Below the pieces are notes generated by a model. It searched no databases. It saw only the letters and a list, made by a program, of their open reading frames with translations, and was not told where the DNA came from. A stretch of 64,000 nt of DNA, from assembly GCF_001465835.2 (NCBI RefSeq), contig NZ_CP013661.2, positions 1,294,501 through 1,358,500 on the forward strand, read 5' to 3'. Position numbers and translations under genes: made by a program. Below, in pieces: positions 25,926-35,591 of the stretch (the first letter of the stretch is position 1; each line of letters begins with the position of its first letter). This stretch comes from Planococcus kocurii (GTDB lineage Bacteria; Bacillota; Bacilli; Bacillales_A; Planococcaceae).

Positions 25926-26687
25926 TTAAGAATTAAAGTACACACAAATCCGGCAATCATTCATCTGCTGAATCGGAATATCCATATCGTAGATTTCTTT
26001 TAATGCAGCACTTTGGATAATTTCTTCGGTCGTTCCGTCTTTTACGACACGACCGTTTTTCAGTGCCACGATGCGATCTGAATACACAGAAGCAAAGTTA
26101 ATATCATGCAACACAATGACCACTGTTTTGCCAAGATCATCGACTAAGCGACGCAAGATTTTCATAATTTGAACAGAATGTTTCATATCCAAGTTATTTA
26201 ACGGTTCGTCCAATAAGACATAGTCAGTGTCTTGCGCAATCACCATCGCAATAAATGCACGCTGACGCTGACCACCTGACAATTCGTCTAGATAAGAGTT
26301 TTCCATTTCTTTCAAATCCATGTAATCAATAGATTGATCAACCATTTTTTCATCCTCATCGTTGAGGCGACCTTTTGAGTAAGGAAAGCGCCCAAAAGAA
26401 ACAAGCTCGCGAATGGTCAAACGGACATTCATAAAGTTAGATTGCTTTAAGATTGATACACGTTTTGAAAAGTCATTGGATTTCAACTTTTTGGTATTGG
26501 TTGAATCAATAAGCACCTCACCGGTATCTGCATCCAACAGGCGACTGACCATTGACAATAACGTGGACTTACCCGCGCCGTTCGGTCCGATAAAGGACGT
26601 AATCTGACCGCGTTGGATATCAACAGTAACGTTTTCCACGACCGTTTTTTTCCCGTATAACTTTGTCAATTCGCGAACTTGGATCAT
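25926..26687 (-). CDS. yclP: Siderophore ABC transporter ATPase, YclP-like
   Basis: A 253-residue ATPase of the FecE/FepC class. Walker A is G-P-N-G-A-G-K-S-T, the signature L-S-G-G-Q-R-Q-R and Walker B Y-V-L-L-D-E-P-L-N-N-L-D. It overlaps the yclO-like permease gene by four bases, so the two are translationally coupled, and lies 21 bases before yclQ. Confidence 0.9.
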   Translation of the reverse strand: MIQVRELTKLYGKKTVVENVTVDIQRGQITSFIGPNGAGKSTLLSMVSRLLDADTGEVLIDSTNTKKLKSNDFSKRVSILKQSNFMNVRLTIRELVSFGRFPYSKGRLNDEDEKMVDQSIDYMDLKEMENSYLDELSGGQRQRAFIAMVIAQDTDYVLLDEPLNNLDMKHSVQIMKILRRLVDDLGKTVVIVLHDINFASVYSDRIVALKNGRVVKDGTTEEIIQSAALKEIYDMDIPIQQMNDCRICVYFNS

Positions 26688-27634
26688 TTAGATCGACTCT
26701 CCTTTAATAGTAGATAGATGAAATAAATTCCACCGATAAAATTGATAATAACGCTCAATGTTGTATTAAAAGTGAAAATTCGTTCCACTACCCACTGGCC
26801 ACTAACCAAGGCCACTACACTGATGACAATGGATCCGGTTAACAAGACCGAATGTTTATAGGACGTAAAGAATTGATACGATAAATTTGCGACAATTAAA
26901 CCAAAAAAGGTAATCGGTCCAACAAGCGCTGTAGCAACCGCAATCAAAACAGCAGACAACACGAGCATTTGCTTTACTAATGCATCGTAATTCACACCCA
27001 GATTGATGGCTGTATCACGCCCTAAAGTTAGAACATCTAAAGACGAATTTTGTTTCCAAGCAAAGGCAATCAACAGCGTGATGATGACGAGGGAGGTCCA
27101 CACCAAATCTGAATTGACGTTATTAAAGCTCGCAAACATTCGGTCTTGGATGATTGAAAATTCGTTCGGGTCAATGAGCACTTGCAAGAATGTGGTAATA
27201 CTGCTGAAAAAGGTTCCACAAATGATCCCGACCAACAGGAGAAAGTAAATCGGTCGATCATTCTTCTTAAAAAGCAAGCGGTAGAACAACAAGGCGAAGA
27301 TGACCATGACGGCAATCGACAACAAGAAGTTCACTTGCTTATTGACGATTGTGACATGATCTGAACCAAGGAAAAAGATCAGCACCGTCTGAAGCAACAT
27401 ATACAGTGAATCCAAGCCCATAATACTCGGTGTCAATATCCGGTTATGGGTAATGGTCTGAAAGACAACTGTTGCATAAGCAATCGCGACTCCTGTTAAG
27501 ACCATGGCAAACACTTTAACACCACGTCTTGGCAGCGCATAATCGAAACTGCCATTCAAGTCTTGAAATAAATATAAACTACAAGCGGCTAAAGCCAAGC
27601 CGACAAGTATAAGCATTTTATGTAGATCACGCAT
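26684..27634 (-). CDS. yclO: Siderophore ABC transporter permease, YclO-like
   Basis: A FecCD-type permease of about 316 residues with eight to ten spans. The ATG at 27634 is chosen because AGGAGG lies seven bases before it; it overlaps the end of the yclN-like gene by eight bases. A longer reading upstream would start inside yclN without a good ribosome site. It forms the translocation pore with YclN. Confidence 0.88.
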   Translation of the reverse strand: MRDLHKMLILVGLALAACSLYLFQDLNGSFDYALPRRGVKVFAMVLTGVAIAYATVVFQTITHNRILTPSIMGLDSLYMLLQTVLIFFLGSDHVTIVNKQVNFLLSIAVMVIFALLFYRLLFKKNDRPIYFLLLVGIICGTFFSSITTFLQVLIDPNEFSIIQDRMFASFNNVNSDLVWTSLVIITLLIAFAWKQNSSLDVLTLGRDTAINLGVNYDALVKQMLVLSAVLIAVATALVGPITFFGLIVANLSYQFFTSYKHSVLLTGSIVISVVALVSGQWVVERIFTFNTTLSVIINFIGGIYFIYLLLKESRSK

Positions 27635-28577
27635 ACGTTTTCCTCCTAAACAACAAGAAGAGGAAAATAAAGCTTCCAATCACGCCAACCATCAAGCTGA
27701 TGGAAATCTCGTATGGATAAATTAAGACTCTTCCCAAGATATCGCACACCAGCAAGAAAATTGCGCCAAGCATTGCCGTATGTGGCAATGTTTTTTGTAG
27801 ATGATCTCCTTTGAAGATCGATACAATGTTCGGAATGATCAACCCAAGAAATGGGATAACCCCTACCGTCAAGACAACCGTCGCTGTAATTAAGGCTACG
27901 AGTGTCAATCCGATGTTGACAACACTCCGGTATTTCATCCCTAAGTTTTTAGAGAAATCCTCACCCATACCTGCCACTGTAAAGCGGTTAGCGTACAAAT
28001 AAGCGATGATAAAAACCGGAACACTGATGTAGAGAAGTTCATAACTTCCTTTCATGACCATCGAAAAGTCACCTTGTAACCAAGCGGACATGTTTTGAAT
28101 TACATCCGCTCGGTAAGCGAAAAACGTTGTAATCGAAGACAGGATGTTCCCGAACATTAAACCGACTAACGGTATGAATATCGCATCTTTAAATTTGATG
28201 CGGTTTAGTATTTGCATAAAAAGAAACGTACCGGCAAGCGCAAAAGCAAAAGCCACTGTCATTTTTTCTAGCATCGTTGCATTTGCAAATAATAGCATCG
28301 ATACTAGAATCCCAAGCCGTGTGGCGTCTAATGTACCTGCCGTTGTCGGAGACACGAACTTATTGCGGCTTAACTGCTGCATGATGAGTCCTGCCATACT
28401 CATCCCTGCACCTGCCAGCAAAATCGCGACCAACCTTGGCAGTCGGCTGATCAAGAATATCTGTGTCTCTTCCGATTGGAAATCAAGCAAATCAGCTACA
28501 CTGATACTGCTCACTCCGACAAACAAGGAAATGATCGACAGTATGATTAATGTTGGTATTAAGTAACGCTTCTTCAC
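27627..28577 (-). CDS. yclN: Siderophore ABC transporter permease, YclN-like
   Basis: A 316-residue FecCD-type permease, first gene of the yclNOPQ-like operon. It starts at GTG after GAGGGA. The family pattern G-A-G-M-S-M-A-G-L-I-M-Q and G-x-I-P-F-L-G-L-I-I-P-N is present. Its promoter region carries Fur boxes, so expression should rise under iron starvation. Confidence 0.88.
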   Translation of the reverse strand: MKKRYLIPTLIILSIISLFVGVSSISVADLLDFQSEETQIFLISRLPRLVAILLAGAGMSMAGLIMQQLSRNKFVSPTTAGTLDATRLGILVSMLLFANATMLEKMTVAFAFALAGTFLFMQILNRIKFKDAIFIPLVGLMFGNILSSITTFFAYRADVIQNMSAWLQGDFSMVMKGSYELLYISVPVFIIAYLYANRFTVAGMGEDFSKNLGMKYRSVVNIGLTLVALITATVVLTVGVIPFLGLIIPNIVSIFKGDHLQKTLPHTAMLGAIFLLVCDILGRVLIYPYEISISLMVGVIGSFIFLFLLFRRKTYA

Positions 28578-28625
28578 GACTGTCCCTCATCTGTATTCAA
28601 TAACTAATTATTGATTATTCGGTAG

Positions 28626-28640
28626 TGATAATCATTATCA
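28626..28640. promoter_or_regulatory. Fur box (perfect 7-1-7)
   Basis: TGATAAT-C-ATTATCA is an exact match to the Bacillus Fur/PerR-type 7-1-7 inverted repeat. It lies just downstream of the promoter of the siderophore operon. Confidence 0.9.
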
Positions 28641-28656
28641 CTGACTTACGTATTTT

Positions 28657-28684
28657 AGTATAGCATGCTAGAAAGACGAGTCAA
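28657..28684 (-). promoter_or_regulatory. Promoter of the siderophore operon
   Basis: TTGACT (28679-28684) and TATACT (28657-28662) are separated by 16 bases on the minus strand, between the two Fur boxes. Confidence 0.7.
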
Positions 28685-28692
28685 TAGTTAAT

Positions 28693-28707
28693 TGAGAATA
28701 ATTTTCA
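28693..28707. promoter_or_regulatory. Second, imperfect Fur box
   Basis: TGAGAAT-A-ATTTTCA has two symmetric deviations from the 7-1-7 consensus and lies just upstream of the -35 box. Confidence 0.55.
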
Positions 28708-28754
28708 TTTACATAACACAGTATCGAATTATAAAAAATTGTAATTCGGGCAAA

Positions 28755-28790
28755 TATAAAAAGAGCATGCCACTTCGGCATGCTCTTCTG
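28755..28790 (-). terminator. Terminator of the DUF6612-like lipoprotein gene
   Basis: An 11-base-pair perfect stem (AAGAGCATGCC with its complement) and five-base loop, followed on the minus strand by TTTTATATTT. Confidence 0.82.
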
Positions 28791-28859
28791 TTCTTATAGA
28801 AAATCTTATTGACAGACTGTGTTCTTCTCTAGTAACTTGAAATTTTTGATCTTATTCGA

Positions 28860-29723
28860 TTAACCTGCGATTTCCTGCGCTTGCTCTACTACTTCAGCTG
28901 GTACAGTAATGGATTGAATTTCATTGAATCTACTGTAGTCAGCTTGCATATCAGATTTGATGTTCATCATTTCATCTTCAATATTCATGTCCATATCCAT
29001 TTTCATATCCATGCCTGTCGTTAAAAAGGATTCTTTATCTACATAGATCACATAATTAACAGCATGAATTGTCATGTCTTCTAGTGCCATTTGTGCTTCA
29101 AGTTCCATTTGCCCTAACGTTTTCTCTAGTTGTTGATTCATTAATTCGTTAAACTTCTCGCCGGAGGCATCAAGCGTTAAAATGTACTCACCTTCAGTTT
29201 GTTTAAATGTGAAATCATCTTTAAACTCCGCTAGTTCTTCAAGCTGTTGAGAAGGATTGACCGTTTGCTGATCAGCGAGTGCTTTTAAATCTTCAATGCT
29301 TGCATCCGGCATCTTTAACCAAGTCGCCATCGTTTCTTCGTACATGTACATGCCTTGCTCGGTGAAGTACATTTCCATGCTCATCGGATTGCTGTTGTCG
29401 ATGTCCTCAGACACAACGGAAGTTTCTGCTTTTTGGTAGAACGCTACCGGATCAATGGTCATATCCATAGAAGAACTCACTGTCATATCCATTTCCATGC
29501 CATCGCCCTGCATCGCGATTGTTTGATCGGTTACAATATCTGCATGTACACTCGTAATGTCTTCAGATGCCTCTACTGACTTCTCATAGACCTCTTGTAC
29601 GGTTAACTTGCTGTCTTCTCCTTTTGTCGTTTCATCACCAGATGCCGGTTCTGCAGTTTCGCTACATGCAGAAAGACCGATAGCTAAAGTAGCTGTAGTC
29701 ATAAATAAGATCCATTTTTTCAA
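28860..29723 (-). CDS. DUF6612-like lipoprotein, methionine-rich
   Basis: A 287-residue lipoprotein with lipobox L-S-A-C (C20) and an acidic linker. The mature domain resembles the LolA/LppX-like DUF6612 proteins of Bacillota, whose ligand is not known. It is unusually rich in methionine and aspartate: M-K-M-D-M-D-M-N near residue 240 and M-E-M-D-M-T near residue 78. This could merely be surface composition or might favour copper binding. It is a single gene with its own terminator, divergent from the ABC exporter. Confidence 0.7.
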   Translation of the reverse strand: MKKWILFMTTATLAIGLSACSETAEPASGDETTKGEDSKLTVQEVYEKSVEASEDITSVHADIVTDQTIAMQGDGMEMDMTVSSSMDMTIDPVAFYQKAETSVVSEDIDNSNPMSMEMYFTEQGMYMYEETMATWLKMPDASIEDLKALADQQTVNPSQQLEELAEFKDDFTFKQTEGEYILTLDASGEKFNELMNQQLEKTLGQMELEAQMALEDMTIHAVNYVIYVDKESFLTTGMDMKMDMDMNIEDEMMNIKSDMQADYSRFNEIQSITVPAEVVEQAQEIAG

Positions 29724-29916
29724 AATAATCTTCCCCTCTCAAATTATCGTAAGCTTCTCTTCGCTTCACTGACAAACTTCGCTAGATTGTATCTGTTTGT
29801 ATTTACGAATTAAACTAAAAATAGTTTCATATTTCTTGTTTATCCAATTTCCAGTCGTTTATTTCTTCGACTTCGACTATACTTTTCATTATGAGAAAAA
29901 GAAGAGGTGGGATTTT

Positions 29917-31635
29917 TTGAGATTAAAACAATTTTTCACATATTATAGACCTCATAAGCGGCTGTTTATCATTGATTTTTCTAGCGCTGTTTTTGTTGCT
30001 ATTTTAGAACTCGCATTTCCAGTGGCTGTTCAGTGGTTTATCGATGACTTGCTGCCGAGTGGTAATTGGGGAACCATCACTACAGTTAGCTTCTTGCTAC
30101 TTGCGATCTTTTTGTTAAGTACGTTCTTACAGTATATCGTTAGCTATCTCGGTCACAAATTAGGAATCAATATCGAAACAGATATGAGAGAAGAGCTGTT
30201 CACTCATGTCCAGCGGCAATCCTTCCGCTTTTTTGACAATACCAAAACTGGTCATATTATGAGCCGTGTCACGAATGATTTGTTCGACATTGGTGAACTT
30301 GCCCATCATGGACCTGAAGACTTCTTTATTGCCATCATGACGTTTTTCGGAGCATTTGGTATTATGTTTTGGATTAACCCAAAACTAGCGCTAGTTACAC
30401 TCATTGTGATTCCGTTTCTAGTCTGGCTTATCACGTTTTGTAACATCAAAATGAACCAAGCTTGGGGCAGTATGTATGGCAAAATCGCGGATGTTAATGG
30501 ACGTGTAGAAGACAGCGTTTCAGGAGCACGCGTCGTTCAATCTTTTACGAATGAAGAGTTTGAAATCGAACGCTTTAAAACGGATAACGACCGTTTCCGT
30601 CTAGCAAAAATGGTTGCTTATAAAGTCATGGCGGCAACACATTCCAGTATATATATGATGACTCGTTTATTAACTTTAGTCGTACTGGTTTACGGGGCAT
30701 GGCTCAACTTCCAAGGTGAATTATCGTACGGAGAACTTGTCAGTTTCGTGTTGTTCTTGAACGTTTTGATTAAACCTATTGATAAAATTAGCGCATTGTT
30801 AGAACTTTATCCGAAAGGTATGGCTGGCTTTAGCCGTTTCCGAGATTTAATTGAACAAGCACCTGACATCAACGACCGGAAAGACGCCGTAGCTGTCAAA
30901 AAATTAACTGGAGATATCCGATTCGAAAATGTCTCTTTTGGCTATGACGATCATAAATTGGTCTTGTCAGGAATCGATTTGAACTTACGTGCAGGTGAAA
31001 CGATCGCATTCGTCGGTCCATCAGGTGCTGGAAAAACGACGATTTGTTCGTTAATCCCTCGTTTCTATGATATCCAACATGGGTCGATTTCGATTGATGG
31101 TCTCGATATTCGCGACATGACCAAGCATTCATTGCGTTCACAAATTGGGATTGTTCAACAAGATGTCTTCCTGTTTACTGGAACGATTCGCGAGAACATC
31201 GCTTACGGCAAACGTCATGCCAGTGAAGAAGAAATTTTAATCGCTGCAAAAAAAGCGCATTTAGAAGACTTTGTTCGAAAATTACCTCAGGGCTACGATA
31301 CACAAATCGGAGAACGCGGACTCAAATTATCAGGTGGGCAAAAACAACGTTTAGCCATTGCTCGAATGTTCCTGAAAAATCCACCTATCCTCATTTTGGA
31401 TGAAGCTACCTCTGCACTTGATACACAAACAGAGCGCGTTATTCAAGAGGCCTTGACTGAACTAGCAGAAAACCGCACAACGTTGATTATCGCCCATCGC
31501 CTCGCGACAATACGTGACGCTGATCGGGTCATTGTCGTAACGGAAGACGGTATCGCGGAACAAGGTGAATACGACGAATTGCTCCAAGCTGAGGGCATCT
31601 TCGCGAACCTTCACCGCATTCAGTTTCAACAATAA
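29917..31635 (+). CDS. ABC exporter (MsbA/YgaD-like half transporter)
   Basis: A 572-residue exporter with six N-terminal spans fused to an ATPase. Walker A is G-P-S-G-A-G-K-T-T, the signature L-S-G-G-Q-K-Q-R and Walker B I-L-I-L-D-E-A-T-S-A-L-D. It works as a homodimer and exports hydrophobic molecules or lipids; the substrate is not evident. The start is taken as TTG at 29917, six bases after AGAGGTGG. A longer reading to 29797 would add an odd N-terminus without a ribosome site. Confidence 0.88.
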   Translation: MRLKQFFTYYRPHKRLFIIDFSSAVFVAILELAFPVAVQWFIDDLLPSGNWGTITTVSFLLLAIFLLSTFLQYIVSYLGHKLGINIETDMREELFTHVQRQSFRFFDNTKTGHIMSRVTNDLFDIGELAHHGPEDFFIAIMTFFGAFGIMFWINPKLALVTLIVIPFLVWLITFCNIKMNQAWGSMYGKIADVNGRVEDSVSGARVVQSFTNEEFEIERFKTDNDRFRLAKMVAYKVMAATHSSIYMMTRLLTLVVLVYGAWLNFQGELSYGELVSFVLFLNVLIKPIDKISALLELYPKGMAGFSRFRDLIEQAPDINDRKDAVAVKKLTGDIRFENVSFGYDDHKLVLSGIDLNLRAGETIAFVGPSGAGKTTICSLIPRFYDIQHGSISIDGLDIRDMTKHSLRSQIGIVQQDVFLFTGTIRENIAYGKRHASEEEILIAAKKAHLEDFVRKLPQGYDTQIGERGLKLSGGQKQRLAIARMFLKNPPILILDEATSALDTQTERVIQEALTELAENRTTLIIAHRLATIRDADRVIVVTEDGIAEQGEYDELLQAEGIFANLHRIQFQQ

Positions 31636-31689
31636 AAAAAGGGCGTCACCAAAAAGTCGTTTGCTGACTTTTGGAGACGCTCTTTTTTT
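31633..31689. terminator. Bidirectional terminator
   Basis: A long stem (AAAAAAAGGGCGTC.. against ..GACGCTCTTTTTTT with an inner ACTTTTGG/CCAAAAAGT arm) lies between the convergent exporter and hflX genes. Confidence 0.85.
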
Positions 31690-32959
31690 AGTTTCCGACA
31701 ACAAACTGCTGGTAGCGGTCATAGTCTGCATGACTTAACTCCACTTTAAGTAACGTGCCTTCTTCTTCGTATTCGGTTTCGTGAATATTGGCATGCTCAT
31801 TAAGATATGCGACGATGTCACCGCGGTCGAACGGAATAACCATTCGACAAGTAACATAATCTGCAAAAATTAGTTTTTTAATAACTTCTAGCAACTCATC
31901 TAGACCTTTGCCTTCTTTTGCTGAAATCCATAAACCGTCGCCGTTTGCATTAGGGTAATGAACTCCTGCTAAATCTGCTTTGTTGTAAATATAAAGCGTA
32001 GGCACATTTTCTACCCCAACAGCTTGCAAAGTTAAATTCGTTACTTCCATCATATAACGGTGTTCTTCGTTAGAAACATCGACTACGTGCAGCAACAAGT
32101 CTGCATTACGGGCTTCCTCCAATGTAGAACGGAACGCTTTTACCAGATGATGTGGCAATTTGCTGACAAAACCAACTGTATCTGTCAGTAAGAAGCTTTT
32201 GTTGTCTTCCAAGCGAATTTGCCGAACAGACGTCTCCAACGTAGCGAAAAGCATGTCTTTTTCAAACACTTGCTTTTCTTCGTTTTGTCCCGTTTTTGCT
32301 AGCAGTCCATTCATCACTGTTGATTTTCCAGCGTTCGTATAACCGACTAATGAGACGACAGGCACACCTTTTTTGGTGCGCTGCTTGCGTTGTGTCACGC
32401 GTTGGTCTCTAATATGCTCGAGTTCTTTATGAAGCTTTGAAATTTGCTCTTCAATTTTCCGGCGATCCAGTTCAAGTTTGGTTTCTCCAGCTCCGCGGTT
32501 AGCCACGCCACCACTACTACCGCCACCTTGTCGACCAAGCGACGCACGCAGTCCTACTAAGCGCGGTAGCATGTACTGAAGTTGCGCAAGTTCTACTTGA
32601 ACCTGTGCTTCACGTGTTTTTGCACGTCGTGAAAAGATATCCAAAATCAGCATAGTACGATCAATCACTTTGCATTCCAAATCCTCTTCTAGATTTCGGA
32701 TTTGCGATGGTGATAGCTCGTCATTGAAGATGACCAAATTGGCATCTGCCTCTTCATAAAAAGCTTTAATTTCCTCTACCTTTCCGCTTCCGACATAGTG
32801 AGAAGGGTTGATACGATCTAAGTTTTGTGTGATTTCCCCGACCACTTCCACATTGCAAGCTTCTGCTAAATTATGAAGCTCGTCCATTCCGTAAACGAAA
32901 TGAAGATCTTTTTGAAGTTGCACACCAACGATGACTGCTTTTTCTTGTAACTCATCCAT
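31688..32959 (-). CDS. hflX: Ribosome-associated GTPase HflX
   Basis: A 423-residue HflX. It splits and rescues stalled 70S ribosomes in heat and other stress. The N-terminal domain precedes a helical hairpin with the glycine-rich G-R-Q-G-G-G-S-S-G-G region. The G-domain shows G1 G-Y-T-N-A-G-K-S-T, G3 D-T-V-G-F and G4 N-K-A-D. Length is normal. It is a single gene. Confidence 0.95.
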   Translation of the reverse strand: MDELQEKAVIVGVQLQKDLHFVYGMDELHNLAEACNVEVVGEITQNLDRINPSHYVGSGKVEEIKAFYEEADANLVIFNDELSPSQIRNLEEDLECKVIDRTMLILDIFSRRAKTREAQVQVELAQLQYMLPRLVGLRASLGRQGGGSSGGVANRGAGETKLELDRRKIEEQISKLHKELEHIRDQRVTQRKQRTKKGVPVVSLVGYTNAGKSTVMNGLLAKTGQNEEKQVFEKDMLFATLETSVRQIRLEDNKSFLLTDTVGFVSKLPHHLVKAFRSTLEEARNADLLLHVVDVSNEEHRYMMEVTNLTLQAVGVENVPTLYIYNKADLAGVHYPNANGDGLWISAKEGKGLDELLEVIKKLIFADYVTCRMVIPFDRGDIVAYLNEHANIHETEYEEEGTLLKVELSHADYDRYQQFVVGN

Positions 32960-33037
32960 TTATATTGTCCTCCTATTTCAGGAAAGGAAAATTCCCATTC
33001 GATATCTCTATTTTACCACAGTTTCTTTGCTATCCTC

Positions 33038-33751
33038 TTACAAGCGAGGTAGCCTGTACTGCCCTTGTTCAAATTCAAACTTATTTACACCCTCTTTAAA
33101 ACAAACTTTTTCCAGACGTTCTTTTGGATGATTTGTTTTTCTGAATTCAATCAAACAATTATCCAATTGTAAGCTGCCACCTAGAATCGTCTTCCATGCA
33201 GTGGTCGCTTTTTCTGTATCCCAAACCCCAAATACACAACGTTCGATCGTCAAGGTTTCGTTTAACGCTTGTATAGATCTGTTATCTCTTAGCTTTTGAT
33301 AGCGCTGAGCGTCTGTTTTTTGCCATTCGATAAAAAATGGAGCAGGCAATTTATCCGAGACTTGTTCTTTGATGAATAGCATTTTCCATTTGATCAGCTC
33401 TCCACTTTCAGTTTGACGTTCGGCTGCCAACACTCCAGAAGTATCCATTCCCTGTTTTCTCAAATCGTCATTTAAAACCTGAATATTATCCGTGCGCAAA
33501 CAAATTGTTCCAAAACCAACTTGGTCATAGAGCAGTTGGTGCGTAAGCGGATGATCCGCTTGCAGAGCCACTTCTTCTTTTTCGATTGACAGCCACTCAA
33601 TGTAACAATCTTTCAAATACAAGAGGACATTTTCCGTTCCCCAGTTTAAATGTCGCCCACCTTTTGCTGCATGAATTCCTTTTTCCTGCCAATAGGTTAC
33701 GGTTTCTTGTGGATTTTCACGAACAAAATGAACAATATGATCTAACTTCAT
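33038..33751 (-). CDS. VOC-superfamily (glyoxalase-like) protein
   Basis: A 237-residue protein whose first 120 residues match the glyoxalase-like VOC fold (M-K-L-D-H-I-V-H-F with a metal-ligand-like histidine, then H-L-N-W-G-T-E-N). Related Bacillus proteins have no assigned reaction. The ATG at 33751 follows GAGGTG at correct spacing; a longer frame to 33799 has no ribosome site. It is divergent from the BCCT transporter gene. Confidence 0.78.
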   Translation of the reverse strand: MKLDHIVHFVRENPQETVTYWQEKGIHAAKGGRHLNWGTENVLLYLKDCYIEWLSIEKEEVALQADHPLTHQLLYDQVGFGTICLRTDNIQVLNDDLRKQGMDTSGVLAAERQTESGELIKWKMLFIKEQVSDKLPAPFFIEWQKTDAQRYQKLRDNRSIQALNETLTIERCVFGVWDTEKATTAWKTILGGSLQLDNCLIEFRKTNHPKERLEKVCFKEGVNKFEFEQGQYRLPRL

Positions 33752-33810
33752 AAAGCACCTCACTTTTTCTGTCGATCTATATACCGTTCGCCAAAGCATA
33801 CTTAGTCTCC

Positions 33811-33842
33811 TTTAAACGTTTAAAGAGAGTAGCTGAGGGAAA
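33811..33842 (+). promoter_or_regulatory. Candidate sigma-B promoter overlapping a 14-base palindrome
   Basis: GTTTAA (33818-33823) and GGGAAA (33837-33842) are 13 bases apart, fitting the sigma-B consensus. The perfect palindrome TTTAAACGTTTAAA (33811-33824) overlaps the -35 box. The BCCT gene starts about 195 bases downstream. Confidence 0.5.
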
Positions 33843-33903
33843 GGTATATAGAATCATAGAATGCTCTTTACCTGCCCTTTCCCTAAAAGCGCACAATTGC
33901 AAA

Positions 33904-33993
33904 CACTGTAAAAATCCGATCACTTTAGAACATCACACCAGCTTACATAGTTAAATTTCAATCAATTTTATTAAAACAAGAGTTTTTACAGTG
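33904..33993. repeat. Inverted repeat pair upstream of the BCCT gene
   Basis: CACTGTAAAAA (33904-33914) and its complement TTTTTACAGTG (33983-33993) flank 68 bases in the leader of the BCCT transporter. It may form a long-range stem or mark two protein sites. Confidence 0.5.
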
Positions 33994-34037
33994 CGTTTTC
34001 GATAGGCTGAGGTATAGAAAAAATTGAGGAGGTTTCG

Positions 34038-35588
34038 ATGAATAAAAAGTTAGTAACAAATCCCGTATTTTTAATATCCACCGCAGTGATCATCGCACTT
34101 GTTATTTTAGGTGCAGTTACTCCTGTGAAATTTGAAGAAGTCGCTGGAACTTTATTTAGTTTCACTACCTTAAATTTTGGTTGGTTTTATTTGCTGGCTG
34201 TCTTTTTTATCACACTTTTCCTTGTAGCGATCGCATTATCTAAATATGGCCGCATTCGCCTTGGCGCTGATAGCGACCGACCCGAATTCCCTTTTTTCAC
34301 TTGGATTGGCATGCTATTTTCTGCCGGTTTTGGTGCCGGACTCGTATTTTGGGGAGTTGCCGAACCAATGAGTCATTTTTTCACTACACCATTTGGAAAT
34401 CAAGCACAAACTCCCGAAGCCGCAAGAATTGCGATGGGCTATTCTTTTTTTCACTGGGGAATTAGCCAGTGGTCAGTATTTGCTATCGTTGGACTTGTTA
34501 TCGGCTTTTTACAATTCCGTAAAAAAAAGCCAGGTTTAGTTTCTACTGCTCTTGAACCTGTTCTCGGCAGTAAGCCTTTAATTAAGAACTCGATTGATTC
34601 TCTTGCAGTTATTGCCACTGTCATGGGAATCGCTACATCTCTTGGCCTCGGTGTCCTTCAAATGAACGGTGGATTGAGTGCTGTGTTTGGTATTGATCAT
34701 GCTTTTCCTATACAACTCGGCATTATTGCTGTCATGTTCGCGGCTTATACCTTATCTTCTTCTACGGGACTTAAAAAAGGGATCGCTTACTTAAGTAATT
34801 TAAACCTTGGACTTGCACTCGTTCTAATGACATTTGTTTTTATCGCTGGACCGACTGTCTTCATTATGGAAACTTTCACGCTAGCGCTAGGTGACTACAT
34901 TACAAATTTTGTCACTTATAGCTTGCGACTAGAACCTTACGCAGACGGTGACTGGGTACAAGGCTGGACCATTTTTTACTGGGCATGGGCAATTGCGTGG
35001 TCCCCGTTTGTCGGTGCATTCGTAGCACGTGTTTCTAGAGGACGGACCATCCGCGAATTTATATTAGGCGTACTCGTCATTCCGCCTGCTATTGCCTGCT
35101 TGTGGATCGCAGTTTTTGGTGGTACTGCACTTTGGTATGATTTAAACCAAGGTACAGGGATCGCCGAAGCGGTGAATAACGACTTAACGTCGGCCTTGTT
35201 CCAAACTTTTGATGTCTTGCCGCTGACGACCATTATGTCAGTTCTAGCAATTTTGCTGATTTTCACGTTCCTCGTGACTTCTGCTGACTCGGCAACTTAT
35301 ATTTTGGCTTCAATGACAAGTTTCGGTAGCTTGAACCCACCAACAGCGTTCAAGATTGTCTGGGGTGTGTTAATGTCTGCCATTGCTGCAGTGCTTTTGT
35401 ATGCGGGCGGACTACAAGCTCTTCAAACAGCGTCTCTTATATCGGCCTTGCCATTTACCGTGTTACTCGTGTTAATGCTTTGGTCTTTCACCAAAATCAT
35501 TCGTTCAGAATCACCACCGATTCAAGAATCTGAATTGCAACGATTCAAACGGATGGAACAAGAAACTAAAAAGCAACACAATAAATAA
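34038..35588 (+). CDS. BCCT-family osmolyte transporter (OpuD/BetP-like)
   Basis: A 516-residue sodium-coupled transporter with 12 spans for glycine betaine or a related trimethylammonium compound. The glycine-rich span 1 region G-A-G-L-V-F-W-G-V-A-E-P and the span 8 signature W-A-I-A-W-S-P-F-V-G are present. The regulatory C-terminal tail is short and polar. Start follows GAGGAGG. OpuD of Bacillus has a sigma-B promoter, and a candidate is found here. Confidence 0.9.
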   Translation: MNKKLVTNPVFLISTAVIIALVILGAVTPVKFEEVAGTLFSFTTLNFGWFYLLAVFFITLFLVAIALSKYGRIRLGADSDRPEFPFFTWIGMLFSAGFGAGLVFWGVAEPMSHFFTTPFGNQAQTPEAARIAMGYSFFHWGISQWSVFAIVGLVIGFLQFRKKKPGLVSTALEPVLGSKPLIKNSIDSLAVIATVMGIATSLGLGVLQMNGGLSAVFGIDHAFPIQLGIIAVMFAAYTLSSSTGLKKGIAYLSNLNLGLALVLMTFVFIAGPTVFIMETFTLALGDYITNFVTYSLRLEPYADGDWVQGWTIFYWAWAIAWSPFVGAFVARVSRGRTIREFILGVLVIPPAIACLWIAVFGGTALWYDLNQGTGIAEAVNNDLTSALFQTFDVLPLTTIMSVLAILLIFTFLVTSADSATYILASMTSFGSLNPPTAFKIVWGVLMSAIAAVLLYAGGLQALQTASLISALPFTVLLVLMLWSFTKIIRSESPPIQESELQRFKRMEQETKKQHNK

Positions 35589-35591
35589 ACA

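Noticed and set aside
29797..29916. Forty-codon N-terminal extension of the ABC exporter
   Set aside because: No ribosome site at the first ATG; the TTG at 29917 is well placed and gives a normal exporter start.
33811..33824. TTTAAACGTTTAAA as a cre
   Set aside because: It lacks the G and C near the ends that the CcpA consensus requires; kept only as a palindrome.
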